Positions 1 through 13,049 of a stretch of 64,000 bases of DNA are shown one piece after another. Location of the stretch: contig CM052359.1 in NCBI GenBank assembly GCA_028551475.1, positions 3,721,583 to 3,785,582 of the forward strand. The letters are read 5' to 3'. The notes under the pieces were generated by a model. It did no database searches and was not told where the DNA came from. It saw nothing but the letters and a program-made list of their open reading frames with translations. The DNA is from Casuarina equisetifolia. Its lineage: Eukaryota; Streptophyta; Magnoliopsida; Fagales; Casuarinaceae. The translations under genes were made by a program, and so were the position numbers. The first letter of the stretch is position 1, and the number at the start of each line of letters is the position of its first letter.

Positions 1-205
1 TGAAAAGGATGAACCCATCAAAGTGAATTGCACCCTTATGCTAACTAGAACAAAATGTACCAAACAAAAGGTTCACCAAGAGGGGTTAAACGTATGTACA
101 GAATTCAAAGTCAGAAGTCACCCCAGGCATCTACAACTAGCATTTAGTAATATGAAGAAAACTACACCTCAATTGATATAGAAAACTTTCAGTGAAACAA
201 AGGAA

Positions 206-2971
206 CTAAATCCCATCTTCACTTTCTTCATTGCTGCTGTCGACATCATCATCGTCATCAAAATCAGGGTTACTCAGGGCATTCGCTTGTAAATCTTTAT
301 ACCGACTGATGACATATCTCGCTTCAGATACCAAGGCATTCTTTGCAGCTTTAACCAACTCAGTCTTCTTCTGAACATTATCTTTTGTACCCTCCTGAAC
401 GATAGAGGATTTTTCCACCCGTGCTGACGCTGCTCTCCTTTTGGCTTCCCTACAATGTAATTGATCAATGTATTTTTCATGTAAGAACCTGCTTTTGACC
501 TGCTTCAGAACTGGGGGACTAGCAAGAGTTGTTAGAGGCGAGTTTCTAAATCTTGAAGGTGGCTTTTCACGGCTTGAAGATGATCTCTCACGTAGCTTCT
601 GAATAAATCCTTGTTTCTCCGGTGGCTGCTTTGGAGTAGAAAGTATAACGTCCGACTGAAAAGCTTGGGTAGATGGATCCATATTGGGCTCAAGTACAGA
701 AAAAAGATCCGCTTCATGTTCTTGGTCCACATGATAGTGCTTTCGTAACAAGTGTCTAACAGTTTTTTGAGCAAGATGAGTCTTCTGTTTATTGCAGTTC
801 AACATTTTAAACCCTGGCTTAAGCAATCTACTTGCAGAAAGTGCAACATCTTGAAGAGGTGAAGACTTTGCTTTCCTACACCTTGATCGAGGACGAGGTT
901 GAAGTGGGGTTAGATTAGCAGAGTGAATTTTTTCAAAGCAATCTTGTGCAGACTTTCCAGGCACCTACAATAGATATTGGTGGCATAAGTGAATAGATAA
1001 AATTTAAATAAAGCATTGTATACGCACTAACCCCAAAGATAAAATCAACAGTGATAAACAATCACAAATTAAAGAGCAAATATATGTTAATATAAGTATT
1101 TAGAAAAAAATGCGTAATATTATTTTCATATTGAATCTAGTTATGGAACTTTTCTGCTAATGATATGTTACAAAAGTTGTTTCCTCAATAATTTGTTGAA
1201 AAAACAGAGAGTTTATGACTTTCTCTCGTCCTCTTATGCATTAATCTTGGGTTCAAACTTAACGAGCATGACTATTAGTATCTGTCTTCTTTAATCCTTT
1301 TTTGACAGAATATCTCTCATATTTTCACCAATACTAGTACATGCTTCTCTATTAACAATTTCGATTAGTCGAAATCACAATTGAGCTTCGAATCGTCTCA
1401 TAGGTCCTGCAATCATTTGTAGTAAACGAATTTTCCTTCAGGTTGAACAATGATTTCTACAGAAAATAGCTCGTTCCTTACGTTTATTGAAGTTAATTTA
1501 CAGCCTCTCAACCACATGACTAAACTTTGTGAACATGTCGATTTTCCAATAAGAAGCATCTTTATAATTCCTTGAGAAGCCACTGCTCATCGAAGATCAT
1601 ACTTGAAAAAACAAAAGAACCAGTTTACGTCCCTTGCCTAAAGGATTCTTCCCTAGTTCATGTAATAAGCAAACAAAACAAGAAAGAATAAATGGTTTTC
1701 CAAATTTGAGAGTCAAATGGACAGAAAAATACCAGTTTGGAAACCTTCTTCCAGAAATGTGGTGTCGGCTTGGCAGTAAAATAAGCTCTCTCCAATGCCA
1801 ATTCTTGTTCGTTCGTCCACCCAGGACTAATACTACTATCTTCCTCGTCTCGCTTTCTCTTTCCGTCAATACCAATCTCCTTAGCCTTCTTCTCTTCGCC
1901 TTTCATTATAAACGCCTCAGGAGAGATAGAATTCCTCTTCGTTGGCCTTTCACGTTTGCCCACATTGTATTCACAAGAAACCACACCCCTTTCAGCTTTC
2001 TCATCGTCGGTTAAATCCTCTTCATCTGAAGTCTCGACGTGTTTATCAACAACGTTTCGCTTACAACAAACCCTCTGGGATCGCCTAAGGCCTCCAACTC
2101 CCTCAATATTGCTGTTCGATTCTGCAGACTTGCTCGACCCAGTACTTTGATACCGTCCACTTCTAAACCCAATATCAGATTTCCCTCCTTTCGTTATAAA
2201 GGCCTCAGGAGAGGTAGAATTCCTCTTCGTTGGCCTTTCACGTTTGCCCACATTGTATTCACAAGAAACCACACCTCTTTCAGCTTTCTCATTGTCGGTT
2301 AAATCCTCTTCATCTGAAGTCTGGACGTGTCTATCAACAACGTTTCGCTGACTACAAACCCTCTGAGATCGGCTAAGGCCTCCAACTCCCTCAATACTGC
2401 TGTTCGATCCTGCAGAATTGCTCGACCCAGTACTTGGATTCCCTCCACTTCTTAACCCAATATCAGATTTCTTTGTCTTTTCCATACCTTTTCCCTCGTA
2501 ATCTATACATTCACCGTCAAAATTCTGCTGATTAGAAAACCTCGGGGACCGTCTAAGACCCTGAGACTCCGAGACCCCATTGTTCAACCCTGGAGATTTT
2601 CTGGACCCAGAGCTTAAATTTGCCACATTTCTCGCCCCAGCATCAAATTTGCCCGTTTTCCCTGACCCGCTCTCTGGGAAACCCTTACCACCTTGCGCTG
2701 AACTGCAACGAGGACGAGAAGAGCATACCTTGTGGTTTCTGGACATGGACTGGTGGGTTTTTGGATCTTCGGGCTCTGAGATTGCGTTCTGTGGGTGGAG
2801 TCTCGGGGACTTCCTAGTACTAATGGGTGTTTCTGGCTCAATAGTGGTCCAATGCTGGAGAAATCTCGGAGATCTGCGGGGCGCCTTTGGCAGCTCCGTG
2901 CCAGGCATTTTCACGAACGTTTGGTGCTCTTGTGTCACACGGAGCTTTGAGAGGGAGAATGCGCTATTCAA
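206..2971 (-). CDS. SANT/Myb-domain nuclear protein, two exons
   Basis: Two exons, 1733..2971 (413 codons) and 206..964, join in phase 0 across a GT-AG intron (1732..965) to give about 665 residues. The splice rebuilds one SANT/Myb-like domain at about residues 382-435: exon 1 ends ...FWKKVSKL and exon 2 opens VPGKSAQDCFEKIHS, with W385 as the first conserved Trp. The N-terminal half carries basic RRSPR/RKSPR motifs, typical of nuclear, chromatin-associated proteins. Two adjacent 96-residue units are near identical (see repeat entry). The C-terminus is acidic (a run of five Asp followed by SSNEESEDGI). The SANT half resembles that of Mis18-binding-protein-type proteins, but no SANTA or CENP-C motif is seen, so I give no gene name. 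A second Met at residue 22 (2908) is an alternative start. The join and the domain are seen; the nuclear role is inferred. Confidence 0.8.
1900..2475 (-). repeat. 288-bp in-frame tandem duplication in the SANT gene
   Basis: Two units with a 288-bp period (for example aacgcctcag at 1911 and aaggcctcag at 2199) encode 96-residue repeats. Each contains SDIG-RSG, STGSS, IEGVGGL-RSQRVC, a TSDEEDLTD acidic patch and a GVVSCEYNVGKRERPTKRN block. The copies differ at only a few residues, so the duplication is recent or homogenised. Unit limits are approximate. Confidence 0.9.
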
Positions 2972-3019
2972 ACTGGGGAAGGGAAGTGGGCTTTTTTACA
3001 CAAACCGAAAAGGTTAAGA

Positions 3020-6000
3020 AAACAGGTGGAGTAACTTCCAACTAAAGACCTTCACTTGGGCCGTCACCCAATAGTGGTGGGCTTTTTCTTTTTTCTCTTA
3101 AATAAATTTTCAAACCTTTTGTAAATTTACACTTGTAAGATGACTATAAAAATGAATCTTAAATTTACACTTCACTTTTTTATCACACTTGTAAGATGAC
3201 TATTGGAATATAATTTGTTCAATTTTATAGTGAAGAGTTCATCCAACTTAAAATTTTAAAACATTAAATAAAGAAATTTATATTTTTAAAAATTATTTTT
3301 TAATTTCATATTTTTCTACACAAAACTTAACATGTCTTTTTGTCCTAAATATTTATGAAAATCTTTATCCACAAACACTTGAATTTAATTCATTATGAAT
3401 TCCTTGGTAACGTGAGATTAAATGTTTATACCGAAATATGCTTTCTTACTATAAGATGAGTCTAAACATTTATACTATCATGTTACTTTTTACATAATTT
3501 TTAAACTTATCTATATCCATAGGATTCTTAAAAAGAATTTAGATTTTAATATTATATTAGATTTATAGAAAATGACTTATATTTAACTTAAAATTTAAAA
3601 ATATTTTTTTTAAAAAAAAAATCAATCTCTTATAAATTACTTTATAAGTTTTTATGCTTTCCACGTAGAACTTAAAATGATTTACTAAATTGAATTCTAC
3701 TTTTTTTAAAATAAATAAATAAATAAATAAATAAAATCATGGATCTACACATGATAAAGCAGAATCTTATTCTTTGGAGATAACCAAAATGGAAAAGTAA
3801 AGAGAACAAAGAAACAAAAAGCCAAAGGCACGACGTAGGATGGAGTCAGCATCCCACAGCATCCCACTCGTGCAGCTTGACCAATGTTTTATCATCACCC
3901 AAACCCCATTATAAAATGGGATGAAAACATGACACTTATCTACCTAATTTGCTCATTAGCCTTGCCTCCACTTAATCCTAGACACAATCCTCAGTTATCT
4001 CCCAGAATCTCATAAACAAATATATCCACTTGGGGCAGGGTTGCGGATTTGATGGTTCCAAAGGTTACTATTTCGTGGCCATCAACAACTCTTTAACTAA
4101 TCCGCTGAGCACCATGAGATTATTGAGGAGAATGGGAGGAAAGGCGTTGAGATGAGGAAAGATAAAATGCGCGTTGCTTGTGTTTGATAATATGCTTATA
4201 CCTAACTTTTGTCCCGGATTTCCACTATAATTTCTCATCATTGGAGAAGTATTTTATTGGTTTCCTGTGATTGCAGATCCCACTCCAACAAATGTTATGA
4301 GACTTTTGGGTTGCAGGCCAAAGCTCTTCTGGTGAGCTCTTTTTCCTCTTTCAGCTAAATTATCTGATTGACAAGCAGCAGCATCATTCCTGCAATGAAC
4401 TTTGAGCATATAGATTTTGTGAAGATGGGAGCCATGTGAATAACTCTGTTCCTCTCTGTAAACTATGCCCGTCCCGCCGTGATTAAAGTGGGATTAGGAA
4501 ACGTTAAGACGTTTGATTAAGACATTAATTTTTGGCAAGATACAGAAGATGGCTTTAAGAACAAAAGTATATGTGACCTCATTGGCCACTGAGAGGATAA
4601 GACCACTCAGAAGCCACTATGAGTTGTCCAGGAAAGGCTCCGTCCCCATGTGATTTTTGGTGGAATGGTCCCGGAGGATAACGAGCTGATTGTTGTACGC
4701 TTTGGATCCTTCTTTTCACTGAACCCTTTTTTTTAATTCGTAGCAAGCACATGGGCCAGGCAGCGTTCTGCAGCCGTCTATGCTTTATTATTTAGGGGGG
4801 TGCAGAGACAGGAGATGTCAAAATGAGTTCCTTCAAGAAAAAAACACAGTTGAGGATGTGTGCGTTGTATGACCCCATTCTGATTGTTCATTGCAGCAGC
4901 AAGTGTGCTATAACAACAACTGGGTATAAATCATGTCTAAGATTGGAGGGTGATTTTATGCCCAATAAGATATTGCCACAAGAATCCCAAAACCATTATT
5001 GTCCACTACAAGATATTTCCCTCCTGGCCATCGAGTCCCCTGTTGAAGCATTCAAATCAGCTTTCCAGCAAGACAACCTTGAATAGATTGACAAGCAATG
5101 CGATCTGCAGACAACAGAGGGAGACTTTTGATGACCCATTTTGCTGCCAAATAGTCTCAAGTTTGAATAGATTGACAAGCAAATATGATCTGCAGACAAC
5201 GGAGGGACACTTTTTATGACCCATTTTGCTGCCAAATAGTCTCAAGTTTGGCAGGCTAATCTATGGGTGTTATGTGCTTTTGAACTGAAAAAAGAATAGT
5301 ACTAGCATGTTCTACAATGAAAAGGAAGCTCGAAAAATGAACTCCATTGGAGCTGCCTGACCGAGAGATGAAGGCGGAAAGTGGGACAATGTTGGTCTCT
5401 AAATCAAGAGGTTCAGACTTGAGGATGACTGAGTGACAATTGTCAATATCCAAGCGTTGATGGAAAGCGAAGTAGAATGGAAAAGTGACTTGTACTGGCA
5501 AAAATCACGGAAGAGTACAAGCTTTCTAGTCCTGGAAAAGTGGTCGAGACTAGCTACAGTGAAATTAGGACATGGGAAGATGGGGCTAGAGCCAAGGGGT
5601 GGGGAGCATATTGGCCGTTCGTGATCATGGGGGGGCACCATTTTTTCAGAGACGCCTGCTGTTACTCCTGGCTTTCAACGCAGCAAATAACGTCATGTTT
5701 CACCACCTGCCTTTGTTCACAGGTGACTTGGGGAATTGACGGCTAAATCTCCCTGATTTTCTTGGGGTTCTTGATGTAAACGTTTCGTGAAAAGCCAAAA
5801 CTTCGTCTCTATGCCTTCAGCATGAGGTTGTAATTCTAGTTTTATGGGTTGTGATCCGGAACCAGATGATTTCTCTCAAAAACTAAACCAGATTGCTAAG
5901 GTGCAGCTTTCCTTTGTTTCTAAAGTTACATTCCCAAAACGTGGCAGACAACATTATAAACGGCTAATGAGATTTTCCTTTCTCCTCCATGCACGGCTAA

Positions 6001-6700
6001 CTTTAGACCACTAGATTCTTCTTTCAAGCAGCAATACCGCCTATCTCATCAGAAAGACCTGGTGCATTGAGCAACATAATCATGTGCACAGCCGGTACAC
6101 TTGACTTCTAAGAAAGCTGGCTATAAAAAGGTAAAATATTGTAGGATAGCCTTTGATTCTTGACAACCATTCTACGCACAGTCTTGTCCCTGCACATACA
6201 GAGATGATTGCTAGATACAAGCTGTGGGAAGAATACCTAACCAAAAACAGATTGCAAGCACTGTGTAGTATCTGGAAAAATCGAGAACACAAAAGGAACT
6301 CCATTTTATTTTAGTCGTAATATTGCCTCTTTTACAAGCCATGTTCTGTTCAATTTAGCTTAATTCTTCAGATTGGGTTTCCAATTTACGCTGTGCCCAC
6401 TGGGATCAAAATCTTGAGTTGGATCGCAACCATCTGGGGACTCGAAATATTGCCTCTTTTTTAATCCAGAAGCACGTTCATGGATGAAAAAAGAAAAGAA
6501 AGGAAAAATCCATCCCAGCAACATCAGCAATCATTGGATTTTTCATGAACTGTCTGGCTATTGTTTCCCTCTATTTGAACGAATACAAAAATTACTCCAA
6601 ACATTCATATTAAATGAAATGGTAACTATTTACAAATTCACCTCTTCCAAAGAACTAATACCATTGGTAAATCTAGTCCTTTACAGGGGAATCAAAAGTA
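3020..6700. other. intergenic region, no gene recognised
   Basis: From 3,080 to 3,760 the DNA is very AT-rich, with a short direct repeat of acttgtaagatgactat near 3,130 and 3,187 and a (TAAA)n tract at about 3,710-3,736. From 3,800 to 6,700 composition is more mixed, but every open frame is short, lacks a recognisable motif and has no splice partner that I can see. An 84-bp tandem repeat is listed separately. Part of 3,000-3,100 is probably the 5' flank of the SANT gene. Confidence 0.6.
5079..5246. repeat. 84-bp tandem repeat, two copies
   Basis: The block starting ttgaatagattgacaagcaa at 5079 recurs at 5163 with an 84-bp offset. Both copies end ttttgctgccaaatagtctc. They differ by a few substitutions. 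No coding role is visible. Confidence 0.9.
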
Positions 6701-6751
6701 AAAATTTGGCTTCCAATCAGTGTCCCAACACATCAACAGGTCACTCTTTGG

Positions 6752-7322
6752 CTAATACAAAGGCACTGGCAGACGAGGAGGTGGCTTTGGCGGCATTTGC
6801 ACTTTCACCACGACGTTTTCTGGACGTGGAGGCTCACATGGACATGGCAGTGCTATAAACTTCGGAATCTGATCCCCCGGCATCAGAACGGGCAAGCTTT
6901 GGCTTTGGTTCTGCTTTGGATACTGTTAAAAAGAACAATTTAAAAAACCCAAACGTTAGTCTATAGAAGTACCTATATCCTACGAGAGGCAATATGTTAC
7001 AATTGTTTCATTGTTCATCTGCGTTCATCAGACCAGTTCCAGTCAGAAAAAAAAAAAAAAAGGCGAAATCTTGCAGGGAAGGGAGAGTTACCGTGCATGG
7101 GAGCTTAGATTTGGAAGGTGAAGCTTCGATGTCGGCCTCGTGAGCCTGGTCGGCGGAAAAAGATTGACGGAGCGATCTGAACTTGTCCCAGTGGTAGCAG
7201 CAGGAGAAGATTCCGCTCAAGCTGAATATGACGATCAACAGAAGGGCGGTACCGAGCGGGAACCCAAGTGAGGGGCGAGATGCATCGGTATGGGACGGCG
7301 AAAGATCCTGGCTCTCCATCAT
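6752..7322 (-). CDS. small single-pass membrane protein, At5g65660-like (hydroxyproline-rich glycoprotein family)
   Basis: Exon 1 (7092..7322, 77 codons) and exon 2 (6752..6922, 57 codons with TAG) join in phase 0 across a GT-AG intron (7091..6923) to give 133 residues. A short Ser-rich N-terminus is followed by a hydrophobic helix at about residues 21-42 (GTALLLIVIFSLSGIFSCC) and then a YHWDKFRSLR juxtamembrane block. Exon 2 encodes LPVLMPGDQIPKFIALPCPC followed by a proline-rich tail (PPKPPPRLPVPLY). This matches the plant family annotated as hydroxyproline-rich glycoprotein At5g65660, whose function is not established. The order suggests an anchored protein with a proline-rich face; topology is inferred. 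Met2 (7319) is an equally possible start. Confidence 0.88.
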
Positions 7323-7410
7323 CAGAACTCGGCGTTGTTCCTTCTCTCATGTGTCGGAGGAGGCGGAGGAATGCTATGAAGGTGTCGCTGAGTAGAGGAG
7401 GCTGCCAGAA

Positions 7411-7416
7411 TTTATA
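7411..7416 (-). promoter_or_regulatory. candidate TATA box of the At5g65660-like gene
   Basis: Minus-strand TATAAA about 90 bp upstream of the first ATG, a plausible distance for a short 5' UTR. Position and motif are seen; use is inferred. Confidence 0.45.
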
Positions 7417-8064
7417 AAAACGAAGAGATTAGTGGGTACGTGTAAAGGACGTCCGGGCCATAGTACGGAACAAGGATTGTGACCCCCCTGGTTGGTGCTC
7501 AGCAAAAGCAAACCTTTCTTTTGCTAGTTTTATTCAGGGAGTGAAATAAAAAAAGAAACAAGTGGGCATAAAATGATATAAAATGTAACAGATGAAAACA
7601 AAGAGCCTAAAATGAATGCAAATGTGAATGTATCCACGCATTACATCCGAGGTGTAATCAAAAGATGATAAGAAGAATTTGTGTAAAGAATCTTACAAAA
7701 TAAATATTTTGAGCTTGAATTTTTTCAATTGAATTTTTAAGACATGATTATACTTTGAGACAGGTTGTTGTTCCCAATTTAAGTCACATTATAACTTAGT
7801 GAGAGATCTGAGTTATCACAAAAAAAAAAAAGGGCAAGATTAACTACAAGGAGAGATGAAATGGAGCACATGCAATGGGTTCTGAAGGGGCATAAAGAGA
7901 AACTAAAGCGTCGAGCTGCCGACAGAAAAGGGGTGTGGAACCTATCTGCAGTGGTTGGTGCCGGGGAGCGGGATGCAAACCTAGAAGACTTGCCGTGAGG
8001 AGTTTGATTTCGGTGATGGTATTCCACTTGTCTTACTCTTTCCCTAACATTTTCTAGCTCACAA

Positions 8065-8147
8065 GCTTTATAATTTGAAACTAAGATTACTAATCAACAA
8101 GGCTAGCTTTATAATTTGAAACTAAGATTACTGATCAACAAGGCTTG
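8065..8147. repeat. 41-bp tandem repeat, two copies
   Basis: The block gctttataatttgaaactaa begins at 8065 and again at 8106. The copies differ at very few positions. It lies in AT-rich intergenic DNA. Confidence 0.9.
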
Positions 8148-8331
8148 TTAAAAGACTTAATCTAAAAACTAATTCAAGATTAAAAGTCTTTTACTATCTA
8201 CATTATTCTTCTGTACACAAAGTGTTATAAAATTTAAAATCACATGAAATGAATAAAATTAACTTGAACTTTGATCTAGCGTCAAAAGACTTAAAAGTTA
8301 ATAAGCTTTTTTTTAATTATTTAAACTTCAC

Positions 8332-8622
8332 TTAAAAAAGACTAATCTTATCTTTTGGCTTGTACACGAGCATATAATCTTTGTCGGTTTTGATTCCTAG
8401 CTCAATCACTTTGCTGATGCCATCCAGCACACAGCTTGCTTTTTTTATACCTGCTTCGAGCTGCCCTATCCCGTAAAGAGAACAATTCTGTACCAAACCA
8501 AAGTTGAGGACATACGATAAGTTAGAACCTTGGATGGTGTGGAACACATTGCATGTCTGTCTCGCATCCTTTTGGGTCATTCTCAGGTCACATTTAGCGG
8601 CTTGCCTACCAAAGAGGGGCAT
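8332..8622 (-). other. unrecognised 96-codon open frame
   Basis: An open frame from ATG at 8622 encodes a 96-residue peptide with four cysteines, no obvious signal peptide or membrane segment, and ends KDKISLF. I do not recognise a family. Its amino-acid make-up looks more protein-like than the other short frames nearby, so it may be a fragment of a decayed gene. No splice partner was identified. It is recorded as an open frame, not a supported gene. Confidence 0.2.
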
Positions 8623-11600
8623 TGAATCTGTATAGCTTGCCTTGTGTTTATGAGTATACAGCTTCTAGGTTGCAGCCACTGAATCTGATATTGTCCAATG
8701 TCTAAAGGAACTAGACCCGGGGACCATGGCATTGAGTGTTCAATTGGCGCCTATCATTTTCAGAAAAGAAAACTCGGAAATACAAAGACACAAGGGATCA
8801 GAAGCGTGAATCATTTTTGTACTCTACACCAGCAAAGCTTCCTTTTTTCTTTTATCAAGTTCACACGCTCTTAATCTCGAGAAAAAATGGGGCAAAATTA
8901 CTGGTTGTATATCTTAGAAATCACTTGACTGAAACTTCCTCCTTATCCAACACAGAAACTATGAGAAGCATATAATGATGATCGATTGAATTCACAGAAG
9001 GGTTCTGCAGAATGTCTTAACTTGCAAGTTGCTTTCCTCCAAAAGGACAAGTTGCGTGATTGATTGTTTGGATGAACAAAAGGAAGGACCAGCTTGATTA
9101 GACAAAAATGGTAGGTATGTGTATCAATCAAATCCCCAGCAAAATTCTTACTTCGCTGTATTCCTCAACCGCCTATTTTTGTTTTCCATTGATAAAGTTA
9201 CTTGAGTTCATCCAATTTTTTGGGCTGGCTGGCTGTTGATTGTGCTTGAGAAAGAAGAGCTCTACCAATTGCCTCCCACTAAAGTCTAAAGATGCTTGAC
9301 TGTGCGGCTGTACGTTCAGCTGTACTATTGCTACTTCAAGAGTTTAATTGTCAAAACAGTGGGCGGTAGATGGGATGCAGAAAGCCACCAGGACTTTGAG
9401 AGGCCGACCAAAGGGTGTGTAGGTCCCGCTTCTCCGGCCGCAGAGCTCGTGTTTCATGGCAATGCATGTTACTTTCCAGGAAGATATGATATGCCGTGTG
9501 CAATTCGAATTTTGCAATGGTCAGGATAATCTTTTTGACTTAATCCCCTCTTCTTCCGAATCACGACCATTTCTTTTCTCTGCAGTAAATTTCCTAGGGT
9601 CGTAGGGTAAGTTTATGATTATCTTGCGGACTCCGAGGCCACTTTCGGAAGCCATCTTCCACTTTTTCACTAATAGTCAATAAAGATTTTGATTGGACTT
9701 GACTGGTTTTAGGAACAAGATTGAAAAGACAGAAGAAAATGAGAAGAAGAAGCGGAACAGCATGAGAATTTCAAGTGGAAGCATCTACAGCATGTTAAAT
9801 TATTACAGAAATGTATCAGGTGGTAAAGGGGACATAGAAAAAAGCATGCAAAAGTTTGTGCGTACACAGTACTCCGGTTAATATTAGCCCAGATGACGAC
9901 ATTCCAAGCAAATTGAACAGCCAGGGTTAATTCACGTAGATTCCTACAAGCTTCCTCTTTCACAAAATTACAAACTTAAAGAAGACTTTTGGTGAGCAGG
10001 AAGCATAGATTTCGGGCTTCAAGAATGTTGAACAGGCATGGACCAACATGCACGTCATTTTCGCATCCTCTGGATGTTCTCAGGTCTTCGTCCGCCAGCC
10101 CCACTTCCGCTGACTTGCTGCACTAGAAGAGCACTTTACTGTCCCCTGCCCGAATGGAGTTTCTGCCCCACCTTTGCACCTTCTTCGCAGCTGCCTATAG
10201 ATGTTATCCTCTTTTTATATCTCAGGTTAACTTACATAATGAAGTTCGCAGCACTTGATACAGTTCCCAGTCCTATCCGAACCGGTGCAAGAAGTTTGGC
10301 CAATTCCGTTTACATCAAGTTTTGCAGTTCTTTACAAGACAGACAGCCTTCAATTCAGGCAGAGATATGGGCTTAAAGTCTGCTAAATTAACGCATTGGC
10401 GCAACTTCATGCCCAAGAAAGCCACTAAAATCATTGCTCATAATGCGGTGGGTGCCGAATGCCACCCCCTACCGCACAGACGGCTCTATGGATTATCTCA
10501 TCTCCTTACAGAATGGCGACATACACGCTCCATGTCCAAAATCTAAGTACCCACCACTAATTTAGTCTAAATCAATCAACTTCTTGCATTTAGGACCAAC
10601 GTTGATACATAAGCTCCCTGTCAGAATAATTAGGCATAAGGGTTTCAGGCAGGGTTTGTTAAAGCAACATGAAATGGATGTGATAGAATCCTTAGTTGGG
10701 TGAGGCATATGTTCCAGGGTTTCTTTCTGTTTTTGGTAAAAGAAAGTTTCCGCCCATTGATTGATCAAGAGGTGGAATTCTACTTTATCTAGCCTTTTGC
10801 CTATCTGAAATGACTTTAGTGCGGCGTTTATGCTCCTAATCAACATAGGCGGAGAACAATGGCGATGCCGGAAGTGGTGTTTATGTGCGGTACTCTTGAC
10901 TTTTGAGCAAGTGGCTAACAGATGCGAGATCCTAATTATGGAAAGCACAATTGTAATTTGACATGTTCTCTTTTCCGCTATACATTTGTTGATTATTAAC
11001 TAATTATCCTGCCTAATTGATTCTGCTCTAACTTTATAACCGGGGAAAGACCATAAAGATCGTTGGAGCAATTGAGGGACAAATTCTTAGTCGAGGGTGA
11101 CGAGTTTCGCATGTGTAATTCTCATCTGAAAGTCTAGACCCACCTGTCGAGATAATGTCTTAAATCTCTTGGATTCAGCTTTAGGCCTATCCAGCCGATC
11201 CACAATGAAGATCAATTCTAGAAACCAAAAGATTAGCCATTTTTTACTTTCTGGGTCATTTTCTGATGTTCACAGTCCTTGGGCCTTTTAACGCTACAGT
11301 GGATTGGACGACCCAGTTCTAGCCACTTAGCATCAGTTGAGGCTTCTTGTCAAAACATGTTATGGACAGAATCTTATACCCCATGTCATTGAGTCTGATT
11401 CCTTTGGTTTGGTTTAATATTTACTTAAAAAAATGGAGGACCTCTTTGAAAACTAAAGTGTATTCTTTGTGAATGTCTATCAATGATTTTTTTTTTCAAA
11501 AGTGACCATGTAACATATTTATTGTAAGGGAAATACAATAATGGATCATCTTACCGATTATAACAACACAACTCAAAACATGAGAATCTTTCATCAGCTT

Positions 11601-13049
11601 GAATCTTTACAGTAATCATGTCTACTTATCTTTAAGAAAGACTAATTAAGATTAAATAATTATATGCTATCATAGGTTAAGTGTATTTTATCTTGAACAA
11701 CAACCCAACATGTATGATTTAGGTTTACATCTTACCCTTTGTAATTATCTAAATCATAATTATTACACAGTTTATTGTTATTAATCAAAGTTGTTAGCGA
11801 ACAACCCCCCCCCCCCCCCCACCTTTTTTTTCTTAAAAAAAAAATGCATAGTTCTTCTGCAGATTATCTTTTAACGAAGCTTAGAATCAATACCTTCTCT
11901 GGTTTCAGTTTCTTCTTATCGTTGGTTCTTGAAATATTTCTGATTATACTTTCACATGAGTAACAGATTGGCTTCATTCTGCAGAGCTTTTGTTCTTTGT
12001 TTTTTGGTCAGTTATCGCAGTCCTTGTGACCCATTTTTAATGCTTCATTCACAGTTGCGCCAGTTGTGTTCGTCGATGGTCCTCGTTAGCTGTGCTTCCG
12101 CCTGTTCTCTTTTCCTTGTCATGGGTTTGGGGTTTTTCTAGAGTATGGTCTTCTCGAGAAACTCCCATTGCAACAGTAGAGAAACTCGGAAACCTCAACA
12201 AGAAACATTACATTAGAATGAGTTGATTGACGAAGGTGGAGGGAAGAAAGGACCTGAGCTTGAAATTCAAAGAGCCTGATGAGGTAGGGGTCGGCTCTGA
12301 CACACTCTGTCGCGGTAGTTCACGTGTGAAAGATGTCTGCGTTTGCGTTTGTATGTTTCGTCTTTTACCCTTTGTACATCGCTTCATAGGACCGCTGGAT
12401 TTCTCGTCACTGCAAGCTGTTCCTGCCACAGTATACTGAACCCGAAAATCTCAAGGAGACCGAGTGCAAGAAGTTCCCAAAAGGGAAAGAGCAAAAGACT
12501 TGCGTTGAACTTAAGAACGGAAGCTTTCCATGCGGCCTGCGGGATTTGCTTTGAAGGTCGGATCGCTTCCTAGAACGTGAGTCTTGCATAACCACTTCTT
12601 CTGCTCTAGCACTGCAGACACGTCCAGGGATGTCAGCTGCGTGGAACCTCCTGGACCACGAAAATCAACAGGGAAGCAAGGTAGCATCCCCGGACCAACT
12701 GGATCATGGGCTGCATGGGCTGTGAACAAGAATGGGCAATGTGGGTTTCAGCTGTTTTGTATCCAAGGTCTTTGCCCATTTTTAAGTTTAAGAGTATTAG
12801 CTTAATTCAACAATATAGTCTATAATTGATTTTTGGATGCATATCAGCTTATGTCATTTAGCATTCAAGCATCAGGGCTTCGATATTTTCTAATGAAGAA
12901 GGACCTATCTGGCACAACCCTTCCAAGATAATCAGATATCTTCCATTTCTTTATTGGATTTAATCCATCCCTTAATGATTCCTCCCATGGTATTCTGTAA
13001 TGTTGAAGACTCATTTTTCTTTTTCTTATGATGTCTTTCAAGGAAAGAC

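Larger units (their letters stand above)
7420..13040. other. long region with no recognised gene
   Basis: Apart from the 41-bp tandem repeat and the 96-codon open frame listed separately, I see only short open frames without family motifs. Frames at 10,038-10,376 (plus) and 10,562-10,948 (minus, 128 residues) are the longest and have no recognisable domain. A C16 homopolymer lies at 11,805-11,820. Remnants of old transposons are possible, but no termini were found. Confidence 0.55.

Noticed and set aside
2580-3017. 145-codon plus-strand open frame
   Set aside because: Antisense to SANT gene exon 1, whose spliced frame has a recognisable domain and a clean intron.
10038-10948. Open frames of 112 (plus) and 128 (minus) codons
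   Set aside because: No domain, no splice partner and no family resemblance; length is within chance for this region.
11805-11820. C16 homopolymer
   Set aside because: A simple homopolymer; its length may also be a sequencing uncertainty. No function suggested.
12208-12805. Several overlapping 60-76 codon frames on both strands
   Set aside because: All six frames are similarly open in a locally GC-richer stretch; none has a motif.
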